DNA of 8,011 bases from Candidatus Cloacimonadota bacterium (GTDB taxonomy: Bacteria; Cloacimonadota; Cloacimonadia; Cloacimonadales; JAOZMQ01): assembly GCA_029934195.1 (NCBI GenBank), contig JAOZMQ010000128.1:1-8011 (forward strand), given 5' to 3'. The translations under genes were made by a program, and so were the position numbers. Below, piece after piece: positions 1 through 7,003 of this stretch. Position 1 is the first letter of the stretch. The number at the start of each line of letters is the position of its first letter. The notes below the pieces were generated by a model that saw only the letters and a program-made list of their open reading frames with translations, had not been told where the DNA came from and made no database searches.

Positions 1-18
1 CAATTGCATTATCATTGA

Positions 19-140
19 TAAATAGTATCTGAACGATGCCACTTCTATGAAGCTGGAAATAAATAATTTCCCAATTAATCTTTCTTCATGAATTTCTGTT
101 CTTCATGGTTAAAAAATTCATTTCGTTCAGATACTATTTA
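19..140. repeat. 122-bp segment bounded by an 18-bp perfect inverted repeat
   Basis: TAAATAGTATCTGAACGA at 19-36 is exactly complementary to TCGTTCAGATACTATTTA at 123-140, with 86 nt between. The interior holds smaller nested palindromes (CATGAA/TTCATG at 87-107, TGAATTT/AAATTCA at 89-120). The layout fits either a miniature inverted-repeat element or a long structured RNA. I see no target-site duplication next to the arms and no promoter, so neither reading is established. Confidence 0.5.
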
Positions 141-287
141 CAGAATTAGCGAAAAAAGAAATCTATGAGGTCAGGTGCTCTGAATTTCTCTTGTGGCGGC
201 TGGTGATAGCTTCGCTTCCACTATCCCGAATAGAATAATCCGAAGGATTTTTAATGTTTCAGCGATAGCTTTTAATCTATCGGAAAT

Positions 288-317
288 AAAAAAGGCGACA
301 ATTCGTATTGTCACCTT
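288..317 (-). terminator. Intrinsic terminator of the HdrA fusion gene
   Basis: On the minus strand an 11-bp stem, AAGGTGACAAT with ATTGTCGCCTT (plus positions 307-317 and 292-302), has one G-U pair and a 4-nt loop. A run of six T follows (plus A288-293, two of them within the stem). It lies about 95 nt beyond the HdrA stop codon. The stem and T-run are typical of a Rho-independent terminator. Confidence 0.8.
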
Positions 318-412
318 CGATTTTGTAATGCAAACATCTTGTTTGCGAATATCAATCTTAAATTCGGAACTCCATTAAAAGGGAGCTGAATTTATTATAG
401 ATTAAACTATTA

Positions 413-3400
413 TTACCATAATTCCAATGCTTCATTCAGCATTGCAATAGTTTGTTCTTCCTTGTATCCAAGTTGTTGCATTGCACCGGATGGACAAACC
501 GCCGCACAACTACCGCACCCTTTACATAATGCAGAATTAATATAGGCATATTCTTTTCCATTCAGCCAAATTAACTCAGGTGCATCGTATGGGCATACAG
601 AAACACACATACCACAACCGGCACATAAATCCCGATCTACAACCGCAATATTTGCTTCTGACATATATTCATTAGAGGATATTATTGAACAAGCTCTTTC
701 TGCAGCACCTTTTGCCTGTGAAATACTATCTTCCATACCTTTAGGAGAATGAGCTAATCCGGCAAGGAAAAGACCTTCAACGGAAAAATCAACAGGTCTA
801 AGTTTAACATGAGCTTCCATAAAGAATTTATCTTCATTTAATGGAATCTTCAACATTTGAGATAAAACTTCTACATCTTCTCTCGGTTCAATTGCCTGAG
901 AAAGAATTATTCTTTGTGGATTAATACAAATATCAGTTCCAAGAACATGGTCTCGAACTCTTAAAATAAGGTTATCTTCATTGAAAATCATTTTCTTATC
1001 ATCAATTTCAATAACTGGTTTTTGATCTTCAGTATATCGAATAAAAATAATTCCCTCTTCACGAGCTTGTTGATAATATTTTTCGTAAAATCCAAAAGTC
1101 CTCATATCGCGGTATAAGATCATTATGTCCATTTTTGGATTAATCTTTTTTAATCTTATGGCATTTTTTACAGCTTGTGAGCAACAAATCCTTGAGCAAT
1201 ATGGATGATTTTCGTCACGAGAACCAACACATTGAATAAAAACAGTTCTCTTTATTTTCTTGTAATTATCTTCACTTTCTTCAAGCTCTGTTTCAAGCTC
1301 TCTTTGAGTAATAACATTTTTCAAACTATCGTAATAATACTCATTTGGTTTTGATTCCTTGGCTCCAGTTGCAATAACAATAACCCCATGAAGATATTCT
1401 AACTCTTCTTCATTTCTAACCATAGAAGTTTTGAAATTTCCAATATATCCTTCAATACCAGTAATTTTTGAGTTCAGGAATACTTTAATCAAAGGATGGT
1501 CTTCAATTTGATCTTTTAATTCCTGAAGATAATCTGGAACTCTTTGACCATCAAGTGTATAAAATAAGCCATTGAGATTACCACCAAGTTCTGTCTCTCT
1601 TTCAACAAGAGCACATTCAAAACCCTGATTAGCAATTGATAAAGCACTTGTCATTCCAGCTAAACCACCGCCAATAACGAGTCCTTTTTGAGTAACATGA
1701 AGGGCTACTGAGTGCAGTGGTTCTTGTAATCTGGATTTTGCAACAGCAATTTTAATCAGTGTATTTGCTTTATCGGTTGCTTTTGCAGGTTCTTTTTTAT
1801 GAACCCAGCTACATTGATTTCTAATATTTGCCATTTCAAAGAGATGTGGATTTAAACCAATTTCACGTAATGTTTCCTGAAACAAGGCTTCATGCGTACT
1901 TGGAGAACAAGATGCAACGACAACTCTATTCAATTTGTGTTCAATTATTTTTTCCTTCATTACTTGTTGAGTATCTTGTGAACAAGTAAAAAGATTATCA
2001 GTAGCATAAACAACATTTGGCAAACTTTTTGCAAAATCGACTGCAGTTGGAATATCAACAACACTACTAATATTTATACCGCAATGACATACAAAAACTC
2101 CAATTCGTGGTTTCTGTCCAGAAACATTTAATTCAGTAGGATAAACTTTTTCTGAAATTTCGGTACCTCTAACTTCGGACAGAATTTCTGCACTTTCAGC
2201 TACAGCACCAGATGATTGCGTTACAGTTTCAGGAATATCTTTTGGAGAAACTGCCGGACCACAAACAAAAACTCCCGGTCTCGATGTTTTAATCTGAGAG
2301 ATTCCAACATGGTCAATAAAACTAAATTCATTTAATCTGGCATTAAGACTTTCTGATAAATTCTGAATTGATTTTTGTGGATGTAAACCAACTGATAGTA
2401 CAACTAAATCAAATTCTTCGATAGTTACTTTTCCTTTTTCGGCAGCATAATATAACTCAAGATTTTTAGAATCTGCGATTTCTCTTATTTTACCAATTCT
2501 TCCTCTTTTGAAATTAATTCCAGCATCTTTCGCCTTATCATAATACTTATCAAAATCCTTTCCGTGAGCTCTAATATCCATAAAAAATATTGTAGGTTCA
2601 ACAGTAGAAACATGTTCTTTGGCAATTATTGCCTCTTTCATAGCATACATACAACAAACAGAAGAACAATAAGGCATATGGGAATCTTCTGTTCTTGAAC
2701 CAACACATTGAATCCAAGCAATTTTACGAGGAACTTCCCCATCACTTGGACGTTGCAGATGTCCTTCAAATGGACCAGAAGCTGCCAACACACGTTCAAA
2801 CTGAATACTTGTCATCACATTTTTATATCTGCCAAAACCATATTCATGCATTTCAGTAGGGTCATAAGTATCAGCTCCTGTGGCAATGATTACTGATCCA
2901 ATTTCAATAGCTACTTTTTCCGGCATCATATCATGTATAATTGCCCCTGCTTCGCATACTTCTACGCATTGAAGACAACTTGAACAAATTCCACAATCAA
3001 GACATCTTGAAGCTTCTTTTCTTACTTCTTCTTCCGTATAACCAAGTTCTGTTTCATCAAAATTTCCAATTCTTTTAGTAGCTTTTTGTGATCTCATTAC
3101 AGTTCGTTTTTCTTCTGGCACATATGTTTGGTATTCTCTTGCAGGTAATAATTTCTTTTTCTCTCTTCCTGAGCTAATATCAGCCTTTCTAAGAAATCTA
3201 TCTATCGAAATAGCAGCTTCTGATGCTTGTCCAACCGCTTCTACAACGGAAGCAGGCCCAAGTACCACATCACCACCAGCAAAAATATCCTTAATATTTG
3301 TCTGATATGTCAATGAATCTGTTTTTATCGTATTCCACGAAGTAGTATTGACTTCGGATTTTTCTAATAAATTTAGATCAGATGTCTGAGAAACTGCAAC

Positions 3401-4861
3401 TAACATATTATCAAAACTTTCTGTAAATTGCTCGCCGGTAGGTTTAGGTCTTCTTCTTCCACTACTATCCGGTTCTCCGAGTTCCATCTTATCAAAAAGA
3501 ATTGAACTTATTTCTCCATTTTCTCCATTTACTTTAACAGGATTTGTCAGAAAACGGAATTTTACACCTTCTTCGGCTGCATCTCTAATTTCATGCGATT
3601 CTGCCGGCATTTCTCTTCTAGTTCTTCTATAGATTAATGTAACATCAGCACCTAATCTTATGGCGGTTCTGGCACAATCTATAGCTGTATTTCCACCACC
3701 TACAACTGCAACTTTTTTACCTATTAATTTTTGCTCATTTACATAAACGTTTTTAAGAAAATCAATACCACCAATAACACCTTTTAGTTCTTCACCTTCG
3801 ACTCTTAATGCTTTACTTACTTGTGCTCCAATTGCAATGTAAAAAGCTTTAAATCCTTGAGCCCTAAGTTCATTTAATTTTTCTTCACTGTTGATATTTA
3901 CATTTGTTTTTAACTCAACGCCTTCTTTTACGATTTGTTCAATTTCCCAATCCAATTCATCTCTAGATAATCTATATGGCGGAATACAAGATCTCATCAT
4001 TCCGCCAGCTTTCTCATCTTTCTCAAAAACAGTAACTTTATATCCTTTTTGAGCAAGATAGAATGCACAAGTTAAACCAGCAGGTCCACCACCAATAACT
4101 GCGACTTTTTCTCTATTCTGTACAACAGCATCCTCTTTTTTATCCATTTCATCATGGTGAGTATGTACATAATCAGCAATGAATCTTTTTATAGAAGCAA
4201 TAGCCAATGGATCATCATATTCGCCTCTTCTACAATCAGTTTCACAAGGATGGAAACACACTCTACCACAAACGGAAACAAAAGGATTATTTCTGCGAAT
4301 AAGATTATATGCTTCTTTGTATTTTCCCTCTGCTACAAGTGCAATATATCCTTGAACATGAATCCCAGAAGGACAAGCTAATTGACAAGGTGCAGTTTTA
4401 TTTTTATCAATGACAAATGCATTGGGCGATGCTTGTGGATAAGGTTTATAAATAGCTGTTTTCTCTATAAGATTTTCATCAAAAATCGATACTGTATTAA
4501 CAGGACAAACTTCTGCACATTCGCCACAACCAGTACATTTCTCAAGATCTACAAATCTGGGCTTTTTATAAATATCTGCAACAAAATTACCAACATCACC
4601 TTTAAGAGAAATTAATTCAGAATTTGTTAATAATTCAATATTAAGATGTCTTCCACATTCAACTAATTTTGGCGAGACAACACACATCGCACAATCATTT
4701 GTAGGAAATGTTTTGTCTAATTGAGCCATTTTTCCACCAATAGCTGGTGATTCTTCTAACAAATAGACTTTGAAACCTGAATCAGCAAGATCCAGAGACG
4801 ATTGAATACCGGCAATACCTGCACCGATAACCATTACAGAACCAATTTTCTTATTTTCCAT
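413..4861 (-). CDS. HdrA / GltD-like / HdrA fusion: NAD(P)H-linked FAD and iron-sulfur oxidoreductase
   Basis: A 1482-residue cytoplasmic redox protein, about twice the length of ordinary HdrA. Residues 1-100 form an HdrA FAD-binding segment (GAGIAG at 13-18; Cys57, 60 and 69). A ferredoxin-like CxxCxxCxxxCP follows at 109-120. Residues 150-560 are a GltD-type module: N-terminal cysteines 159, 163, 198, 202, 206 and 210, an FAD motif GGGPAG at 257-262, and an NAD(P)H motif GGGNTAIDC at 388-396 followed by YRRTRREMP, which favours NADPH. A further FAD motif lies at 527-550. HdrA then resumes with cysteines 620-636, CVGSR at 719-723 and CSSVCC at 732-737. A second HdrA copy covers about 918-1395 (CHCG at 925-928, GGGLAG at 1064-1069, CVGSR at 1211, CSRICC at 1222-1227). 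Two ferredoxin clusters end the chain (Cys1413-1423 and 1446-1456). HdrA proteins pass electrons through FAD to heterodisulfide-type partners, often by bifurcation. The GltD part implies NADPH exchange. No HdrB, HdrC or MvhD partner is in the window, so the substrate is unknown. The ATG start has a good ribosome binding site. Confidence 0.93.
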   Translation of the reverse strand: MENKKIGSVMVIGAGIAGIQSSLDLADSGFKVYLLEESPAIGGKMAQLDKTFPTNDCAMCVVSPKLVECGRHLNIELLTNSELISLKGDVGNFVADIYKKPRFVDLEKCTGCGECAEVCPVNTVSIFDENLIEKTAIYKPYPQASPNAFVIDKNKTAPCQLACPSGIHVQGYIALVAEGKYKEAYNLIRRNNPFVSVCGRVCFHPCETDCRRGEYDDPLAIASIKRFIADYVHTHHDEMDKKEDAVVQNREKVAVIGGGPAGLTCAFYLAQKGYKVTVFEKDEKAGGMMRSCIPPYRLSRDELDWEIEQIVKEGVELKTNVNINSEEKLNELRAQGFKAFYIAIGAQVSKALRVEGEELKGVIGGIDFLKNVYVNEQKLIGKKVAVVGGGNTAIDCARTAIRLGADVTLIYRRTRREMPAESHEIRDAAEEGVKFRFLTNPVKVNGENGEISSILFDKMELGEPDSSGRRRPKPTGEQFTESFDNMLVAVSQTSDLNLLEKSEVNTTSWNTIKTDSLTYQTNIKDIFAGGDVVLGPASVVEAVGQASEAAISIDRFLRKADISSGREKKKLLPAREYQTYVPEEKRTVMRSQKATKRIGNFDETELGYTEEEVRKEASRCLDCGICSSCLQCVEVCEAGAIIHDMMPEKVAIEIGSVIIATGADTYDPTEMHEYGFGRYKNVMTSIQFERVLAASGPFEGHLQRPSDGEVPRKIAWIQCVGSRTEDSHMPYCSSVCCMYAMKEAIIAKEHVSTVEPTIFFMDIRAHGKDFDKYYDKAKDAGINFKRGRIGKIREIADSKNLELYYAAEKGKVTIEEFDLVVLSVGLHPQKSIQNLSESLNARLNEFSFIDHVGISQIKTSRPGVFVCGPAVSPKDIPETVTQSSGAVAESAEILSEVRGTEISEKVYPTELNVSGQKPRIGVFVCHCGINISSVVDIPTAVDFAKSLPNVVYATDNLFTCSQDTQQVMKEKIIEHKLNRVVVASCSPSTHEALFQETLREIGLNPHLFEMANIRNQCSWVHKKEPAKATDKANTLIKIAVAKSRLQEPLHSVALHVTQKGLVIGGGLAGMTSALSIANQGFECALVERETELGGNLNGLFYTLDGQRVPDYLQELKDQIEDHPLIKVFLNSKITGIEGYIGNFKTSMVRNEEELEYLHGVIVIATGAKESKPNEYYYDSLKNVITQRELETELEESEDNYKKIKRTVFIQCVGSRDENHPYCSRICCSQAVKNAIRLKKINPKMDIMILYRDMRTFGFYEKYYQQAREEGIIFIRYTEDQKPVIEIDDKKMIFNEDNLILRVRDHVLGTDICINPQRIILSQAIEPREDVEVLSQMLKIPLNEDKFFMEAHVKLRPVDFSVEGLFLAGLAHSPKGMEDSISQAKGAAERACSIISSNEYMSEANIAVVDRDLCAGCGMCVSVCPYDAPELIWLNGKEYAYINSALCKGCGSCAAVCPSGAMQQLGYKEEQTIAMLNEALELW

Positions 4862-4870
4862 GCACTATAA

Positions 4871-4876
4871 CTCCTC
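4871..4876 (-). promoter_or_regulatory. Ribosome binding site of the HdrA fusion gene
   Basis: GAGGAG on the minus strand lies 9 nt before the ATG at 4859-4861. It supports that start, which also places the FAD-binding GxGxxG motif about a dozen residues from the N-terminus, as usual for HdrA-type flavoproteins. Confidence 0.8.
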
Positions 4877-4966
4877 AATTGAGAATCTTGAGAAAAAAGT
4901 TCTATTTACTTTTAGAATCTATTTTCCGTTCAGCTCTGATTCTCTTTCTTATGGCAAAATCCTTTT

Positions 4967-4972
4967 ATTATA
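4967..4972 (-). promoter_or_regulatory. Possible -10 box for the HdrA fusion gene
   Basis: The minus strand reads TATAAT here, about 105 nt before the start codon and downstream of the terminator that closes the porin/rhodanese operon. The gene therefore probably needs its own promoter. The best -35 match at 17 nt spacing is only TTATTA, and the region is very AT-rich, so a chance match is quite possible. Confidence 0.3.
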
Positions 4973-5005
4973 TTTCTTAATTTTTCATTTAATAATTATT
5001 TATGA

Positions 5006-5051
5006 TTTTTTTGAAGAAAAGAAAAAGAACTCATTCTTTTCTTCAAAAAAA
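5006..5051. repeat. 18-bp perfect inverted repeat overlapping the operon terminator
   Basis: TTTTTTTGAAGAAAAGAA at 5006-5023 is exactly complementary to TTCTTTTCTTCAAAAAAA at 5034-5051, with 10 nt between. In the minus-strand transcript, the U7 tract that follows the terminator stem at 5054-5073 is also the first part of this second stem. No T-run follows on either strand, so it is not a standard second terminator. It may protect the 3' end of read-through RNA. Confidence 0.6.
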
Positions 5052-5073
5052 CAAGGGAACACAATTGTTCCCT
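5045..5073 (-). terminator. Intrinsic terminator after the second rhodanese gene
   Basis: On the minus strand AGGGAACA and TGTTCCCT form a perfect 8-bp stem (plus 5066-5073 and 5054-5061) around a 4-nt loop. The tract TGTTTTTTT follows. It begins 10 nt after the TAA of the rhodanese gene. It should end the three-gene operon and separate it from the HdrA fusion gene. Confidence 0.88.
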
Positions 5074-5083
5074 CATATAAATT

Positions 5084-5938
5084 TTACTCTACAGGATTTG
5101 TTGTATCAGAATCCCACTCGTAATAAGCACCATCAAAAACTTTTACATTTTTGAAATCTAAAACTGAAGTAAGAGCCATATAGAAAATACCTGCTCTGAC
5201 AGCTGTTCCACAATAGACAATTACCTCTTTATCAGCAGTAATCCCATTATCTGTGACGATTTTAGAAATTTCTTCTTTAGATTTGATTGTACCATTTTCA
5301 TTAATAACTGTTTTATATTCAATGTTAATTGCACCCGGAATATGACCTCTTCTTTTCAATTTTTCATCTTCTTCAGTTCCATCATATTCTTCTTTACTTC
5401 TTACATCAATTAATACAATTCCTGGTTTTTTTAGGTTAGATTTGACATAAGGCATTGTAGCAATTTTTGATTCATCAACTGCCACTTTAAATTCAACAGC
5501 AGTAACTGATGTAGCTTTTTTAGTTACAGGTTTTCTACCTTTCATCCAACCTTTAAGATGACCATCTAAAAGATTTACATCTTTAGCACCTAAGTATTCA
5601 AAAATCCAATATAATCTACCTGCTAATTTATTCTTACCATCATCATAGATAATGATTTTACTATCGGCTGAAATGCCTTTTTCACCAAAAATTTTGGCTA
5701 TTTCTGCAGGAGATTTTAGCATTGACTCAACACCTGTTGTTTTGTATAAATCCTTGTGATAAATATTTACAGCATTTTTTATGTGTTTTTTATCATAATC
5801 TGCTTTATCTCTCGCTGAAACTATAATTGCTTTACCACTTTTTGATAATTTTGCAGCTTCTTTTACTGAAATTATTCCAGCATTCAATAAAGATGTTGTT
5901 ACTGCTATTAGCAGTAAAATATAGATTAGTTTTTTCAT
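5084..5938 (-). CDS. Secreted tandem-domain rhodanese (thiosulfate/mercaptopyruvate sulfurtransferase type)
   Basis: A 284-residue protein with an N-terminal signal peptide: MKK, then a hydrophobic stretch at about 4-18, with likely cleavage near LNA-G at 20-21. It should act in the periplasm. Two rhodanese domains follow. In the first (about 24-137) the catalytic loop reads YDDGKNKLAGR around 98-108, with Asp where Cys would be, so it is probably structural. The second (about 160-280) has IDVRSKEEYDG at 177-187, GHIPGAINIEY at 198-208 and the active loop CGTAVRAG, with Cys243 as the predicted persulfide-forming residue. This inactive-plus-active layout and the length are usual for thiosulfate and 3-mercaptopyruvate sulfurtransferases. 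The donor and acceptor cannot be read from sequence. The gene starts 11 bp after the porin stop codon and is the last of its operon, which suggests a job shared with the porin and the upstream rhodanese lipoprotein. Confidence 0.9.
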   Translation of the reverse strand: MKKLIYILLLIAVTTSLLNAGIISVKEAAKLSKSGKAIIVSARDKADYDKKHIKNAVNIYHKDLYKTTGVESMLKSPAEIAKIFGEKGISADSKIIIYDDGKNKLAGRLYWIFEYLGAKDVNLLDGHLKGWMKGRKPVTKKATSVTAVEFKVAVDESKIATMPYVKSNLKKPGIVLIDVRSKEEYDGTEEDEKLKRRGHIPGAINIEYKTVINENGTIKSKEEISKIVTDNGITADKEVIVYCGTAVRAGIFYMALTSVLDFKNVKVFDGAYYEWDSDTTNPVE

Positions 5939-5944
5939 TATTAT

Positions 5945-5949
5945 CTCCT
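5945..5949 (-). promoter_or_regulatory. Ribosome binding site of the second rhodanese gene
   Basis: AGGAG directly follows the porin stop codon and lies 6 nt before the ATG at 5936-5938. The tight spacing suggests that the porin and rhodanese are translated from one mRNA, possibly coupled. Confidence 0.8.
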
Positions 5950-6987
5950 TTAGAATTTAACCTGAAGTTGCATTAATATTTCATCATTGGCTACTTCATT
6001 ACCTTCTTCTGCTTTATAGAGATAATTTAACTGAAGTCTTGTCCAATCATTGAAAAAATAATTAACTCCAAAAGTTATAATATCAGAAGCATCATCATCT
6101 GTGTCTGTATTAGGATCATAATTTTCATATTTAATAACCGGTTGAATATTATACTCGATTAATTCTTCCAAATTGTACATTGCTTGAAACCAATAACCAC
6201 TACGATTTACTGAGCCTACGTGCACCTGCACGGGATCGTCACTTCAGCCACCACCAGTAGTATATGAGCCTGTATCTTCTCCAGCAATATATTCAGCTTG
6301 TACTAAGAAATTTGAATAATCAATTTGAAATTCTGCTCCAAATCTGGTTCTTTCATCTTCATCAGCGTCAACAAGTTGTGGAGTAACTGTATAGTTTTGA
6401 TAACTTCCACCAAGCTTGAGAAAACTTAAAGGTGAGAAAACTGCTCTTCCGGAAAAGGCTTTGTTTTCATTATCATCTTTTTCATTGAAATTTGAAGCGT
6501 TTGTAAATGAAAAAGCATAATTCAAGTACTCTTTATATTTACCTTCAAATAAAATTCCCATATCACGTTGTGGATTAATAAGCTCATTTACAACCATAGA
6601 ACGTCTCACAGTATGTAATCCCTGACAAGGAGTGTTCAATTCTAAACTAAATGGAGATTTGAACTGTCCCATAGAAATACTTGCGTAAGGTGAAAATCGT
6701 GAGTAAGTTATAAATCCGTCCAAAAGATATGGACCATCTTTAAATGCACTAAATTCATACATAATATAATAACTAAAATCATAAGGGATATTACCAACAA
6801 CACCTAATCTTGCTCTGTTGAAAGTAAAACTATTTTCATTATCTTCTTCATTGAACTGGTATTCATATTGTGATTGAAGATAACCAACCACATTTACACC
6901 TTCCTCTGAAGATGCTTCCATACAGCCACCTGCATAAATGGAAATAAAAACCATCTGTAATATGATGAGTAGGACAATTTTTTTCAT
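5950..6987 (-). CDS. Porin of the phosphate-selective (O/P) type with an in-frame TGA, probable selenoprotein (ExtI-like)
   Basis: Read through its single internal TGA, this frame encodes a 345-residue outer-membrane beta-barrel. It has a signal peptide (residues 1-19, cleavage likely after IYA), then porin O/P hallmarks: FNRARLGVVG at about 56-65 and MGQFKSPFSLE at about 106-116. Alternating beta-strands run to a terminal QVKF with the C-terminal Phe used for barrel assembly. The TGA is codon 248, after TTGGG. The same frame continues with SDDPVQVHVGS and then strands such as GYWFQAMYNL, so nothing is lost or shifted. A SECIS-like hairpin starts just after the TGA. I read residue 248 as selenocysteine. 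Cys22 and Cys121 (NTPCQGL) are the only cysteines, and cysteine is rare in porins. Counting strands back from the C-terminus puts Sec248 in an extracellular loop. The preceding rhodanese lipoprotein suggests the ExtH-ExtI pair of Geobacter, where ExtI affects selenite and tellurite reduction. That link is from memory and untested here. The alternative is a nonsense mutation. Confidence 0.78.
6212..6237 (-). promoter_or_regulatory. Candidate bacterial SECIS element
   Basis: Immediately 3' of the in-frame TGA, the minus strand forms CGTGC-AGGT-GCACG, a perfect 5-bp stem with a 4-nt loop (6219-6232). It is extended by CC/GG across a 2-nt bulge and by GA/TC further out. The loop begins 17 nt after the TGA and has G at its second position. 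Known bacterial SECIS elements place a loop with an early G about 16-37 nt from the UGA. The E. coli fdhF element has a closely similar GCAGGTCTGCAC top. The 34 nt after the TGA are 21/34 G+C in an AT-rich gene, as expected if RNA structure constrains the codons. Activity with SelB is inferred. Confidence 0.72.
6244..6246 (-). other. In-frame TGA, probable selenocysteine codon (Sec248 of the porin)
   Basis: TGA lies in the same frame as the porin sequence on both sides. The 1482-codon HdrA fusion gene and the other genes contain no internal TGA, and all four genes end in TAA. Genome-wide reassignment of TGA is therefore unlikely, and a site-specific recoding signal is the better explanation. 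Confidence 0.75.
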
Positions 6988-6992
6988 TTTTT

Positions 6993-6996
6993 CTCC
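6993..6996 (-). promoter_or_regulatory. Ribosome binding site that decides the porin start
   Basis: GGAG lies 5 nt before the ATG at 6985-6987. An earlier in-frame TTG at 7009-7011 falls inside a strong hairpin, has no binding site of its own and would put eight polar residues ahead of the MKK signal peptide. The ATG is the better start. Confidence 0.82.
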
Positions 6997-7003
6997 ATAA
7001 TAT

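Larger units (their letters stand above)
1..412. other. Gene-free, hairpin-rich region downstream of the HdrA fusion gene
   Basis: I find no supportable gene, tRNA or rRNA here. The longest plus-strand frame (193-378) has no ribosome binding site, and its translation resembles no family I know. The region is rich in self-complementary DNA. It has an 18-bp inverted repeat (19-36 with 123-140), CATGAA/TTCATG (87-92 with 102-107), and AATCC/GGATT around GAA (237-249). It also has CGATAG/CTATCG (263-268 with 277-282), GCAAAC/GTTTGC (330-335 with 341-346) and an imperfect stem at 360-393. The last two lie in the 3' untranslated part of the HdrA transcript, ahead of its terminator at 288-317. Positions 1-18 could be the edge of a neighbouring feature outside the window. 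Confidence 0.6.

Noticed and set aside
193..378. Plus-strand 61-codon reading frame
   Set aside because: It has no ribosome binding site, no recognisable protein, and it runs through the hairpins and terminator of the HdrA gene.
1..412. tRNA (including tRNA-Sec) or CRISPR array
   Set aside because: No T-arm consensus or cloverleaf is visible, and the repeats are inverted rather than evenly spaced direct repeats.
2708..4615. Plus-strand reading frames of 62-77 codons inside the HdrA fusion gene (2708-2896, 4154-4381, 4382-4615)
   Set aside because: They are antisense shadows of a clearly coding gene with conserved motifs, and none resembles a protein family.
413..4861. Genome-wide reassignment of TGA to Trp or Gly
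   Set aside because: There is no internal TGA in 1482 codons of the HdrA fusion nor in the rhodanese genes, and Trp is encoded by TGG. A reassigned codon would be expected to appear repeatedly.
4860..5123. Plus-strand 87-codon reading frame
   Set aside because: Low-complexity, Phe- and Ser-rich translation of an AT-rich intergenic stretch, crossing the inverted repeat, the terminator and the end of the rhodanese gene.
5950..6231. Separate small gene starting at the GTG at 6229-6231
   Set aside because: It has no ribosome binding site, signal peptide or independent domain. Its sequence is the C-terminal part of the porin in the same frame as the upstream part, and its supposed start codon lies inside the hairpin.
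5950..6987. Porin pseudogene caused by a nonsense mutation
   Set aside because: This remains possible, but the rest of the frame is intact to the C-terminal Phe, the next gene is closely coupled, and a well-placed SECIS-like stem follows the TGA. Recoding explains more of the data.
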